DNA from: Chloroflexota bacterium
GTDB taxonomy: Bacteria > Chloroflexota > Dehalococcoidia > Tepidiformales > Tepidiformaceae
NCBI GenBank assembly: GCA_963169135.1
Contig: CAUJEQ010000215.1
Location: 1-5,410 of the forward strand
Reading direction: 5' to 3'
Length of the DNA stretch: 5,410 bases
Below are positions 1 to 5,238 of this stretch, in pieces. Under the pieces are notes generated by a model. It worked only from the letters and a program-made list of their open reading frames with translations, did not search any database and was not told the origin of the DNA. A program made the translations under genes and the position numbers. How positions within the stretch are numbered: the first letter of the stretch is position 1; each line of letters starts with the position of its first letter.

Positions 1-153
1 GTCTGGCTCGCCGAAGATCGCCGCGAGCAGCGGCGTAAACAGGTTCTCCACCGCTGAGGTCACCACCGCTCCAAACGCAATCCCAATGACCACTGCAACC
101 GCCAGGTCGATGACGTTGCCTCGAAGAACGAAGTCGCGGAATTCCTTGACCAT
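1..153 (-). CDS. mscL: Large-conductance mechanosensitive channel MscL (N-terminal part, cut by window edge)
   Basis: The 51 visible codons read from an ATG at 153 down to base 1; the C-terminal part lies outside the window. The protein begins MVKEFRDFVLRGNVIDLAVA and continues through VVIGIAFGAVV and FTPLLAAIFG. This is the MscL signature: the amphipathic N-terminal helix (KEFRDF), the RGNVIDLAV entry into TM1, and the pore-lining TM1 with small glycines at 24 and 28. MscL is a homopentameric inner-membrane channel that opens under high membrane tension and releases solutes on hypo-osmotic shock. A strong GGGAGGT ribosome-binding site ends 6 nt before the ATG, which settles the start. A promoter candidate lies just upstream, so the gene may be transcribed apart from the PLP gene 107 bp away on the same strand. 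Identification is by motif recognition and is firm. Confidence 0.95.
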   Translation of the reverse strand, partial: MVKEFRDFVLRGNVIDLAVAVVIGIAFGAVVTSAVENLFTPLLAAIFGEPD

Positions 154-159
154 CGCAGC

Positions 160-166
160 ACCTCCC
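160..166 (-). promoter_or_regulatory. Ribosome-binding site of mscL
   Basis: Read on the minus strand this is GGGAGGT, complementary to the 3' end of 16S rRNA, with 6 nt to the ATG at 153. It supports that start. Confidence 0.8.
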
Positions 167-178
167 AATTTCCGCGGG

Positions 179-207
179 ATACTACGGCCAATTCCCATCC
201 GCCACAA
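179..207 (-). promoter_or_regulatory. Candidate sigma-70-type promoter of mscL
   Basis: On the minus strand there is TTGTGG (bases 202-207), a 17-nt spacer, and TAGTAT (179-184). The -35 matches TTGACA at 3 of 6 positions and the -10 matches TATAAT at 4 of 6. Transcription would start near base 172, giving a leader of about 20 nt that contains the ribosome-binding site. The 17-nt spacing and the local AT content in a GC-rich context favour it, but the match is modest. Confidence 0.35.
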
Positions 208-260
208 CAAAACGGACTGCCTTCGGCTCCGGCAATTCTTCGCGCGGTGCGCCGTGCGGG

Positions 261-1502
261 CTATGTGTACGAAGCCGCCTTGACCTCCCCGCCCGCGCCC
301 CGCCGGACAGTCTCGACGGACTCTGCTACTGCCGCCACGTACTCGTCTGCGCTCTGTTCGTGCACCGGCGTCGCCATCACGTGGATACCGTCCGGGTCGG
401 TCGTGCGGCCGCTGTACCACCCGCGCGCGATCATCTGCGCAGCCACCGTTCCCATGTCCACTCCCTCGGCGCCGTACGCGAAGGCGTAGAGGGGGGGCAC
501 CCCGTGCACACGCAGCCCCTGGATCTCCGAAAGGCCGGCGATGATCCGCGCCTTCGCCCGCATGCTCGCAGCCGCGATCTCCCGGTACCCTTCCCTCCCA
601 AGGAAGTTCAGCGCCGCCCACGCCGCCGCGATCGCCCCGCCCGGCCGCGTCCCCGTAAACGTCAGCGATGAGTAGATGCCGCTCGGCCAATCGTCGAATG
701 TGTACCGCGCGAACTCCCGGTGACCCCGCGTCCGGAAGGTCACCGTTGAGGCAGGCTTCGCCGCGTACCCCGACTTGTGCAGGTCGGCCGAAATCGATGC
801 GACCCCGGGCACGCTGAAATCGAACGGCGGTACCTCGTACCCCACTTCGCGCACGAATGGCGCCAGGATTCCGCCCACGCACGCATCCACATGCAGCCAG
901 AGCCCGCGCTCCGCAGCGATAGCCCCCAGCTCCGGGATCGGGTCGACCATCCCGAGCGAGTAGCTCGGGGCAGAGGCGTACAGCCCGACCGTGTCCGGCC
1001 CAATCGCGGCCGCCATCGCAGCCGGGTCCGCACGGTAGCCGGCTCCCACCGGGACGCGCCGTACCCCCATCCCCAACAGATGCGCCGCCTTGTTCAGCGC
1101 CGGGTGTGCCGAATGGGGCGCGACGATCTCCGGCTGCCGCACCTCCGGGCGCTCCTTGCGCGCCCATTCCCGCATGGCCGTGATGCCCTGGAAGATGCTC
1201 TCCGTGCCGCCCGAGGTGAAGATCCCCGCCGTCTCCTCGTCCCCGCCGAGGAGGCCCCGCACCACCGCCAGCACTTCGTTCTCCATCCGCCCGATGCTCG
1301 GGAATGCTTTCACGCCAAGGCCGTTCTCTACGAGGAACATCCCGAACGATTCCCGTAGCACGTGCTCCAGCTCGTCGTTCGCATACCAGACGAACGCGCC
1401 GTGGCGTCCGTGCTTCCAGTCCAGGTCGTGGCCGCGCATCGCCTGCATCTCGGGCTCGAGCTCCGACCAGGGCCGGCCCTTCTCGGGCAGCTGCATCACC
1501 AT
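261..1502 (-). CDS. PLP-dependent decarboxylase/lyase, sphingosine-1-phosphate-lyase-like
   Basis: The 413-residue protein is a fold-type I PLP enzyme of the group II decarboxylase family. Visible motifs in order: TSGGTES (96-102), the phosphate-binding loop; HSAHPALNKA from His130, whose histidine normally stacks on the PLP ring; HVDACVGG (204-211) with Asp206, which pairs with the pyridine nitrogen; SADLHKSGYAAK with Lys243 as the Schiff-base lysine; and GTRPGG (284-289). The DxHKxGYAxK and GTRPGG pattern is closest to sphingosine-1-phosphate lyases, which cleave phosphorylated long-chain bases to an aldehyde and phosphoethanolamine. An amino-acid decarboxylase of the same superfamily is also possible, so substrate is left open. 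No membrane segment is seen, as in soluble bacterial members. The start is the ATG at 1502, preceded by GGAGG at 5 nt; a TTG 11 codons upstream lacks such a site. The gene follows SGNH-1 by 65 bp and may be co-transcribed, but no functional link to acylation is obvious. Confidence 0.85.
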   Translation of the reverse strand: MVMQLPEKGRPWSELEPEMQAMRGHDLDWKHGRHGAFVWYANDELEHVLRESFGMFLVENGLGVKAFPSIGRMENEVLAVVRGLLGGDEETAGIFTSGGTESIFQGITAMREWARKERPEVRQPEIVAPHSAHPALNKAAHLLGMGVRRVPVGAGYRADPAAMAAAIGPDTVGLYASAPSYSLGMVDPIPELGAIAAERGLWLHVDACVGGILAPFVREVGYEVPPFDFSVPGVASISADLHKSGYAAKPASTVTFRTRGHREFARYTFDDWPSGIYSSLTFTGTRPGGAIAAAWAALNFLGREGYREIAAASMRAKARIIAGLSEIQGLRVHGVPPLYAFAYGAEGVDMGTVAAQMIARGWYSGRTTDPDGIHVMATPVHEQSADEYVAAVAESVETVRRGAGGEVKAASYT

Positions 1503-1507
1503 CGTGT

Positions 1508-1512
1508 CCTCC
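1508..1512 (-). promoter_or_regulatory. Ribosome-binding site deciding the start of the PLP enzyme
   Basis: The minus strand reads GGAGG followed by ACACG and ATG (1502). This favours ATG 1502 over the in-frame TTG at 1535, because the site would otherwise lie inside the coding region. A second in-frame ATG at 1496 is less well spaced. Confidence 0.75.
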
Positions 1513-1567
1513 GTGGCGCCCTCGCACCGCCGCAAAGTCTACCGGCGAACCATGTGCGGCGCAGGCG

Positions 1568-2641
1568 TCAGGGCTTCGGGATCAGCCCCGCCTCTTCCTG
1601 GATCGCCTTGATGATCACCCGCGCCGCCTTCTCACCCCCCTCTCGCACCAGGTGCACACCGTCCGGGTGGCGCATCAGCTTCACTTCTCCGTCGTCGTCA
1701 ACCACATAGGCGTCATACCCGCCGCCCCCCGTCGTGAACAGCGGCCACAGGTCCACGAATCGCACCCAGTACCGCTTGGCCGCCTCCTCCTGGTAGATCA
1801 CGTTTAGTTCGGCCATCCGCGCCGAGAACTCCTCGCTCCGCATAATCGGCTGCCCCACCCACAGCACCATCCGCCCGTCCCGCTTGAGGAGGTCCATCAC
1901 CCCGGCCACCCGCCGCCGGTACTCGAGCGCCCATCCCTCGTCACCTGGCTGGTAGATGTCGCCGGCCGGCGTCTGGATCCCCTGCGAGTCGTTCGCCCCG
2001 AACATCACCACGTACACGTCAGCGGCGTCGCCTGTCACCAGCCTGTTGAACTCGCCCGGCCAGTCGAAGAAGTCCGGCCGCGTCAGCCCCGACGAGAGTT
2101 GCGACTCTTGCGCCGGCGTCATCAAGCCCGTCTCCGATGCCTGCCGCACCAGCGCTTCGCCCAGGATCTTCGACATTGAATCGCCACCGACCCAGACCCG
2201 TAGCGGGGCCGTTGCGTCCGGCGTGCGCAGGAGCTGTTTGGGCGGCATCGGCGTCGGTGTCGGTGTCGGCGTGCGCTCGGGCTGCGGGGTGGGGGTCTGG
2301 GTCGTGCCTCCCTGGCCGGGCGTCGGCGTCCTGGTCGCTTCGTCGTCCGTGTTCGCCGGAAGCTCGAACAGATCGCCCCCGCTCTCGCGCCCCAGCGCCT
2401 CGTCGGCCCACGTCCGCGGCTGGTCCAGGTAGAGCGCCCGGCTCACCGCCGCGAACGGCTTCCACACCGCCACCCAGAAGTCCCGCTCTTTCCCGAACGG
2501 CTGCTTCTTCGCACCGTCCTCCAGCCACGGCGCGTTCAGCAACACCGCGATCAGCAACGCGCCAACGATGACGCCAAATACCCGGCCCGGCTTCGCACCC
2601 AGCCGTTCGCCACTGCCCAACCGCCGTTCGTCTCGCGCCAC
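1568..2641 (-). CDS. Membrane-anchored DUF459 SGNH-hydrolase-family protein (SGNH-1)
   Basis: The protein has 357 residues. Residues 1-21 are basic and probably cytoplasmic. A transmembrane anchor (VFGVIVGALLIAVLL) spans about 21-37. Extracytoplasmic sequence follows, then a Thr-Pro linker at about 102-133 (TPTPTPTP), then the SGNH domain from about 147 to the end. Its blocks are GGDS with nucleophile Ser155, SSGLTRPDFFDWP (183-195), GAND (215-218) with Asn217 for the oxyanion hole, and DGVH with Asp327 and His330 completing the triad. The SSGLxRPDFFDWP block is typical of DUF459 as I recall the family. SGNH partners of MBOAT proteins (AlgJ/AlgX, PatB, DltD) act outside the membrane in transfer or removal of acyl groups on surface glycans; that role is inferred here from the adjacent MBOAT gene. 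The start is GTG with GGGAGG 4 nt upstream; no ATG is available. The gene lies 16 bp after the MBOAT stop, a typical operon spacing. Confidence 0.88.
   Translation of the reverse strand: MARDERRLGSGERLGAKPGRVFGVIVGALLIAVLLNAPWLEDGAKKQPFGKERDFWVAVWKPFAAVSRALYLDQPRTWADEALGRESGGDLFELPANTDDEATRTPTPGQGGTTQTPTPQPERTPTPTPTPMPPKQLLRTPDATAPLRVWVGGDSMSKILGEALVRQASETGLMTPAQESQLSSGLTRPDFFDWPGEFNRLVTGDAADVYVVMFGANDSQGIQTPAGDIYQPGDEGWALEYRRRVAGVMDLLKRDGRMVLWVGQPIMRSEEFSARMAELNVIYQEEAAKRYWVRFVDLWPLFTTGGGGYDAYVVDDDGEVKLMRHPDGVHLVREGGEKAARVIIKAIQEEAGLIPKP
2250..2273 (-). repeat. Hexanucleotide repeat encoding the Thr-Pro linker of SGNH-1
   Basis: Four successive 6-bp units (GGCGTC, GGTGTC, GGTGTC, GGCGTG on the plus strand) encode alternating Thr-Pro residues near position 130. 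Related copies, less exact, extend to about 2335. Such tracts can change length by slippage, altering the distance between the membrane anchor and the catalytic domain. Confidence 0.6.
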
Positions 2642-2645
2642 GCGG

Positions 2646-2651
2646 CCTCCC
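2646..2651 (-). promoter_or_regulatory. Ribosome-binding site of SGNH-1, between the MBOAT stop and the GTG start
   Basis: The minus strand reads GGGAGG, 4 nt before the GTG at 2641. It occupies the 16-bp gap after the MBOAT TGA (2658-2660), so SGNH-1 is translated from the same message as the MBOAT gene. Confidence 0.7.
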
Positions 2652-2657
2652 GCTAAC

Positions 2658-4079
2658 TCAGAACTGGAAGTAGATGAACGGGGCGACCCCCTCGGGGCCG
2701 AACACGTCGATCACGACCAGCCCCACCGCCAGCGTAGCCGCCTGTGCCGCAGGCGCCAGCCGCGAAAACTCCACCTGCACCCGGTTCCCGAGTGTTCGCG
2801 GCAAGAACTGGATAAGGATGCTCCCCGCGATCACTGCCAGCATCACCGGTGTCACCGCGGGCGAGGCTTCGCCCCACGCCGTCCACATCCGCCCTAAAAT
2901 CTCCCACGCCGTCCCGAACGTTTCCGCCCGGAAGAACACCCACGCCAGGCACACCACGTTGAACGTCACCACCCACTGGATCACCGCAGTGGCTCGTCCC
3001 AGCGTCAGCGATGTCCGCTCCCGTATCTCCCGCTCGATCACCAGCCCGAACCCGTGGATCGCGCCCCACACGATGAACGTCCACGCAGCCCCGTGCCACA
3101 ACCCGCCCAGCACCATGGTCAGCACCAGGTTGCGGTAGATGAACGCCTTCGTCCCCCGGTTCCCCCCCAGCGGGATGTACAGGTAGTCCCGCAGCCAGCG
3201 CGAGAGCGTCATGTGCCACCGCCGCCAGAAGTCCTGTATCGAAAGGGCCCGGTAGGGCGCATCGAAGTTCTGCGGGAACCGCAGCCCAAGCAGCAGCGCG
3301 CACCCTATCGCGATGTCCGTGTACCCGCTGAAGTCCGCGTAGATCTGGATCGCGTACGCATAAACTCCGACCAGCACCTCGAAGCTGCTATGCGTGCCCG
3401 GCGACGCAAAAACCGGGTCCGCAATCTCCGTCGCCAGGTAGCTCGAAATCACGACTTTCTTGAACAGCCCGAACAAGATCAGTTGGAACGCCGGGGCCGC
3501 GTCGATCACACGCTGCCGCATGGGCTCCCGCAACTGCGGCGCGAACTCCGTCACCCGCACGATCGGCCCGGCCACCAGGTGTGGAAAGAAAGAGAGGTAC
3601 AGGGCGAAATCCAGCGGGGCCATCGGCTCCACGTCGCCCCGCGCAATGTCGATCAGGTAGCTGATCGCGTGGAACGTGAAGAACGAGATCGCCACGGGCA
3701 GCGTGATTTCCATCAGCGGCAAGGGCAGGTCTATGCCCACCCGGTCCAACGCCCCCACCATCTCCGAGGCGAAGAACCCGTAGTACTTGAACCACCCCAG
3801 CGTCGAGAGGTTCGCCGCCACGCCAAAGCCCAGGAACCACTTCCCGCCCCGGCTCAGCCCTTCCGGTCCCCGCATCCGCGCCAGGTCGTATCCCATTGCC
3901 CAGTTCGCCGCCGTCGATCCCACGAGTAGCAGCACGAACTTCGGCTCCCAGAACCCGTAGAAGAACCAGCTTGCCGCTACCAGGAACACACGCCACCACA
4001 GGTGCCATGGCCGGATCAGCCACGCGACCGCGAACACTGCGACAAAGAAGATGGCGAAGTCGATGGTCGGAAAGAGCAT
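2658..4079 (-). CDS. MBOAT-family membrane O-acyltransferase (AlgI/DltB type)
   Basis: The 473-residue polytopic protein begins MLFPTIDFAIFFVAVFAVAW, the usual opening of AlgI-type MBOATs (a short MLF-type lead into TM1). Diagnostic blocks are FFPHLVAGPIVR (164-175), YADFSGYTDIAIG (247-259), FWRRWHMTLSRWLRDYLYIPLGGNRG (284-309, with His289), and GGLWHGAAWTFIVWGAIHG (325-343). His329 in the WHG block is the invariant MBOAT histidine required for acyl transfer; His342 follows in the same helix. The length fits AlgI relatives. AlgI, PatA and DltB move acetyl or alanyl groups across the cytoplasmic membrane for attachment to polysaccharide, peptidoglycan or teichoic acid; here the acceptor is unknown. 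The two neighbouring SGNH proteins are the likely extracytoplasmic partners. The ATG at 4079 has GGAG 4 nt upstream. An in-frame GTG at 4166 would add 29 polar residues and cover the operator-like sites, so it is rejected. Confidence 0.93.
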   Translation of the reverse strand: MLFPTIDFAIFFVAVFAVAWLIRPWHLWWRVFLVAASWFFYGFWEPKFVLLLVGSTAANWAMGYDLARMRGPEGLSRGGKWFLGFGVAANLSTLGWFKYYGFFASEMVGALDRVGIDLPLPLMEITLPVAISFFTFHAISYLIDIARGDVEPMAPLDFALYLSFFPHLVAGPIVRVTEFAPQLREPMRQRVIDAAPAFQLILFGLFKKVVISSYLATEIADPVFASPGTHSSFEVLVGVYAYAIQIYADFSGYTDIAIGCALLLGLRFPQNFDAPYRALSIQDFWRRWHMTLSRWLRDYLYIPLGGNRGTKAFIYRNLVLTMVLGGLWHGAAWTFIVWGAIHGFGLVIEREIRERTSLTLGRATAVIQWVVTFNVVCLAWVFFRAETFGTAWEILGRMWTAWGEASPAVTPVMLAVIAGSILIQFLPRTLGNRVQVEFSRLAPAAQAATLAVGLVVIDVFGPEGVAPFIYFQF

Positions 4080-4083
4080 CGGT

Positions 4084-4087
4084 CTCC
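4084..4087 (-). promoter_or_regulatory. Ribosome-binding site deciding the MBOAT start
   Basis: The minus strand reads TGGAGACCG then ATG (4079), a GGAG core at 4 nt. With the family-typical MLFPTIDF opening it fixes the start. Confidence 0.6.
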
Positions 4088-4126
4088 AGTACGCACCCGG
4101 GCCGGACCGAGCGGCAATCCGGCTAT

Positions 4127-4142
4127 TGTGAGAAGGTTCACA
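4127..4142. promoter_or_regulatory. CRP/FNR-family operator candidate, TGTGA-N6-TCACA
   Basis: The sequence TGTGAGAAGGTTCACA matches both half-sites of the CRP core consensus exactly. It sits within the wider imperfect palindrome TTGTGAGAAGGTTCACACAA (4126-4145). Its centre is 55 bp upstream of the MBOAT ATG and about 183 bp upstream of the SGNH-2 GTG. The same motif is used by CRP of enterobacteria and GlxR of corynebacteria, so a cAMP-type regulator is plausible; which protein binds here is not shown. Close to the MBOAT start it could act as repressor or activator, and further off as a class-I activator of SGNH-2. Confidence 0.55.
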
Positions 4143-4147
4143 CAACC

Positions 4148-4160
4148 GCGCGAATCGCGC
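4148..4160. promoter_or_regulatory. Perfect 13-nt inverted repeat GCGCGA-A-TCGCGC
   Basis: Six-base arms repeat in perfect inverted form around a single A. The element begins 5 bp after the end of the CRP-type core. The single-base centre makes a hairpin unlikely, so a dimeric protein-binding site is the better reading. GC-rich DNA yields such palindromes by chance more often than AT-rich DNA, so confidence is moderate. Confidence 0.35.
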
Positions 4161-4181
4161 CCACACTCACACGAAAGGCCG

Positions 4182-4210
4182 TTGTTCCCATGCGGCTGGC
4201 TCGCTACCGT
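4182..4210 (+). promoter_or_regulatory. Weak promoter candidate facing SGNH-2
   Basis: TTGTTC (4182-4187), a 17-nt spacer and TACCGT (4205-4210) give 3 of 6 matches in each box. Transcription would start near 4217, about 18 nt before the GGAGGG site. The CRP-type motif would then be centred near -82, a known class-I activation position in E. coli. The boxes are poor, so this is only a candidate. Confidence 0.2.
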
Positions 4211-4234
4211 AAACGTGATTCCGATCGAGTGTAC

Positions 4235-4240
4235 GGAGGG
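4235..4240 (+). promoter_or_regulatory. Strong ribosome-binding site without an annotated gene (GGAGGG)
   Basis: GGAGGG stands 6 nt before GTG at 4247, which opens a 24-codon frame ending at the SGNH-2 start. It is a better Shine-Dalgarno match than the GGTGG (4307-4311) directly before SGNH-2. Confidence 0.4.
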
Positions 4241-4245
4241 CGTTC

Positions 4246-4260
4246 GGTGGTGGTGGTGGT
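4246..4260 (+). repeat. (GGT)5 microsatellite
   Basis: Five GGT units lie in the presumed leader of SGNH-2. Five GG pairs separated by single T residues could form a two-layer G-quadruplex in DNA or mRNA, and the tract could vary in copy number. It starts 6 nt after the GGAGGG site. Confidence 0.6.
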
Positions 4261-4321
4261 AGTAGCGGTAAGCGGTTCGGCTGTATCGTCGGCCACGCTT
4301 TCTTTCGGTGGCCCGCGGTGA
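4247..4321 (+). CDS. Possible valine-rich leader peptide overlapping the SGNH-2 start
   Basis: The frame encodes 24 residues, starting as a run of six GTG/GTA codons followed by AVSGSAVSSATLSFGGPR. Its TGA (4319-4321) overlaps the SGNH-2 GTG (4318) as GTGA, the arrangement of translationally coupled genes. The GGAGGG at 4235-4240 is correctly spaced for GTG 4247. An ATG at 4190 in the same frame would give 43 residues with a basic start (MRLARYRKR) before the hydrophobic valine run, like a small membrane peptide, but has only a poor ribosome-binding site. I recognise no family. It may be a regulatory leader, a coupling device, or a chance frame, since the valine run simply translates a GGT repeat. 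Confidence 0.3.
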   Translation: MVVVVVAVSGSAVSSATLSFGGPR

Positions 4322-5196
4322 GCGCGTTTGCCGCATTCTCCCACCGGTCGCACATCCTTTCCCTCGCCGTCATCGGCTCAGCCGCCCTGTTGGCCGTTGG
4401 TGTCAGCGTGCTCGAACACCGCGACCCCCATCCCCGCAGCAACGTCGCCCTGGCGAGTTCCGGTAACGTCGGTGTCTCCCTGGCGAGTTCCGGTCAGGTC
4501 GGTGTCTCTCTGGCGGTGCCCGGCCTCGCCTTCGACGGCACACCCGAGCCTACACCGACCCCCGTTCCGCCCCCCACGCCGGTTCCCCGCCGCTTCCCCG
4601 CGAGCCCCCAGGGCCTCCGTCTCTGGTCCGACGGCGACTCCACTTCCTACTTCATGACCGAAGCCCTCTTCGCCGAATGGGCCGCCCGCGGCGGCAACCC
4701 CGTCCGCGGCGCCGACTACAAGATCTCCTCCGGTCTCTGGCGGGATGACTTCTTCGACTGGCCCGCCTACATCCAGTCCGAGATGGCCATGTACGACCCC
4801 GATGTCGCCGTCTTCATGGTCGGTGCCAACGACGCCAACCAGGTCTCCTCGGACGAGGGTTACGCCGCGCGCGTTGGCAGGGTCATGGATCTGATGTACC
4901 GCGAGGGTCGCGTGGTTGTCTGGATGGGCCAGCCCTGCATGGGCAATGAGTCTCTCGCAGCCACCGTCCCCGCCGTAAACCGCATTTTCCAGGAACAGGC
5001 CGCCTCCCGCTCCTGGGTGGTCTATGTCGACACGTGGGCGCTCACGTCCTGGTCTGATGGCTCATACAGCCAGTACCTGCCAGATGAGACCGGCGCCGAA
5101 GCGATGATCCGCTACGCTGATGGCATTCACTTCACCGGTGCCGGCGGCCGTCGCCTCGCGATGGGGGTCCTTGCCGCGTTGTTCCCTCCCGACTGA
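4318..5196 (+). CDS. Exported or membrane-anchored DUF459 SGNH-hydrolase-family protein (SGNH-2)
   Basis: The protein has 292 residues. A hydrophobic segment at about 13-32 (ILSLAVIGSAALLAVGVSV) is a signal anchor or signal peptide. Next come a short tandem repeat (about 43-70) and a Pro/Thr linker (75-90, TPEPTPTPVPPPTPVP), then the SGNH domain. Motifs are DGDS with Ser108, SSGLWRDDFFDWP (137-149), GAND (169-172, Asn171) and DGIHFTGAGGRRL with Asp268 and His271. The order and blocks mirror SGNH-1: both share SSGLxRxDFFDWP, GAND, RVxxVMDL and VGQP/MGQP elements, so the two are paralogues. SGNH-2 lacks the loop after GAND seen in SGNH-1 (TPAGDIYQPGDEG) and has GQPCMGNE where SGNH-1 has GQPIMRSE. 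Deacylase or transferase activity on a surface glycan is inferred from family and context. GTG 4318 is the first start possible after the in-frame stop at 4216-4218; its own ribosome-binding site (GGTGG) is weak. Confidence 0.88.
   Translation: MSAFAAFSHRSHILSLAVIGSAALLAVGVSVLEHRDPHPRSNVALASSGNVGVSLASSGQVGVSLAVPGLAFDGTPEPTPTPVPPPTPVPRRFPASPQGLRLWSDGDSTSYFMTEALFAEWAARGGNPVRGADYKISSGLWRDDFFDWPAYIQSEMAMYDPDVAVFMVGANDANQVSSDEGYAARVGRVMDLMYREGRVVVWMGQPCMGNESLAATVPAVNRIFQEQAASRSWVVYVDTWALTSWSDGSYSQYLPDETGAEAMIRYADGIHFTGAGGRRLAMGVLAALFPPD
4450..4524 (+). repeat. 30-bp tandem repeat inside SGNH-2
   Basis: Units at 4450-4479 and 4480-4509 match at 27 of 30 bases, and a degenerate half unit follows at 4510-4524. 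Each full unit encodes ten residues of the type LASSGxVGVS. It lies between the membrane segment and the Pro/Thr linker, so copy number would alter spacer length only. The near identity at third codon positions points to recent duplication. Confidence 0.8.
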
Positions 5197-5208
5197 GCCT
5201 CGCACCAT

Positions 5209-5225
5209 CCCGGCGCATCACCGGG
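5209..5225 (+). terminator. Short hairpin after SGNH-2, weak terminator candidate
   Basis: CCCGG and CCGGG arms enclose a 7-nt loop, 13 nt after the SGNH-2 stop. Only a TTT at 5234-5236 follows, with no proper T-run, so termination is doubtful. Confidence 0.2.
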
Positions 5226-5238
5226 GAGGCGCCTTTGC

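Larger units (their letters stand above)
4080..4317. promoter_or_regulatory. Divergent intergenic control region between MBOAT and SGNH-2
   Basis: This 238-bp stretch separates two head-to-head genes of apparently one pathway, so it must carry promoters for both directions. It contains a CRP-type palindrome (4127-4142), a second palindrome (4148-4160), a TCACA half-site (4167-4171), a weak promoter-like pair facing SGNH-2 (4182-4210), a ribosome-binding site (4235-4240), a (GGT)5 tract (4246-4260), and a short ORF ending at the SGNH-2 start. I could not find a convincing -10/-35 pair facing the MBOAT gene. Confidence 0.7.

Noticed and set aside
218..258. Hairpins between the PLP gene and mscL as a terminator (arms at 241-258 and 218-234)
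   Set aside because: The stems are short or interrupted, and the only T-rich stretch on the minus strand (TTTTGTTG) is displaced by several bases. Not strong enough to list.
777..1358. Plus-strand open frame of 193 codons opposite the PLP enzyme
   Set aside because: Arg/His-rich composition without motifs; the minus strand holds the complete PLP-enzyme motif set.
1503..1535. Extension of the PLP gene to the TTG at 1535
   Set aside because: The GGAGG serving ATG 1502 lies within this extension, and TTG is a rare start.
2250..2335. GTC/GTG-rich repeat as a CRISPR-like or regulatory repeat
   Set aside because: It is in frame inside SGNH-1 and is fully explained by the Thr-Pro linker codons.
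3054..3929. Long plus-strand open frame (291 codons) opposite the MBOAT gene
   Set aside because: It is very rich in Arg, Pro and Gln/His, has no domain or ribosome-binding site, and mirrors the codon bias of the MBOAT gene, whose motifs are unmistakable.
4080..4125. -35/-10 promoter facing the MBOAT gene (for example TTGCCG with a downstream box)
   Set aside because: No acceptable -10 hexamer was found at 16-18 nt; candidates overlapped the ribosome-binding site.
4080..4166. Upstream extension of the MBOAT gene to GTG 4166
   Set aside because: It adds a polar 29-residue segment not typical of the family, has no ribosome-binding site, and would place the CRP-type site inside the coding region. 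ATG 4079 has GGAG and the usual MLFPTIDF opening.
4167..4171. Second TCACA as another CRP site
   Set aside because: The matching TGTGA at the required distance is absent (bases 4156-4160 read CGCGC), so it is only a half-site.
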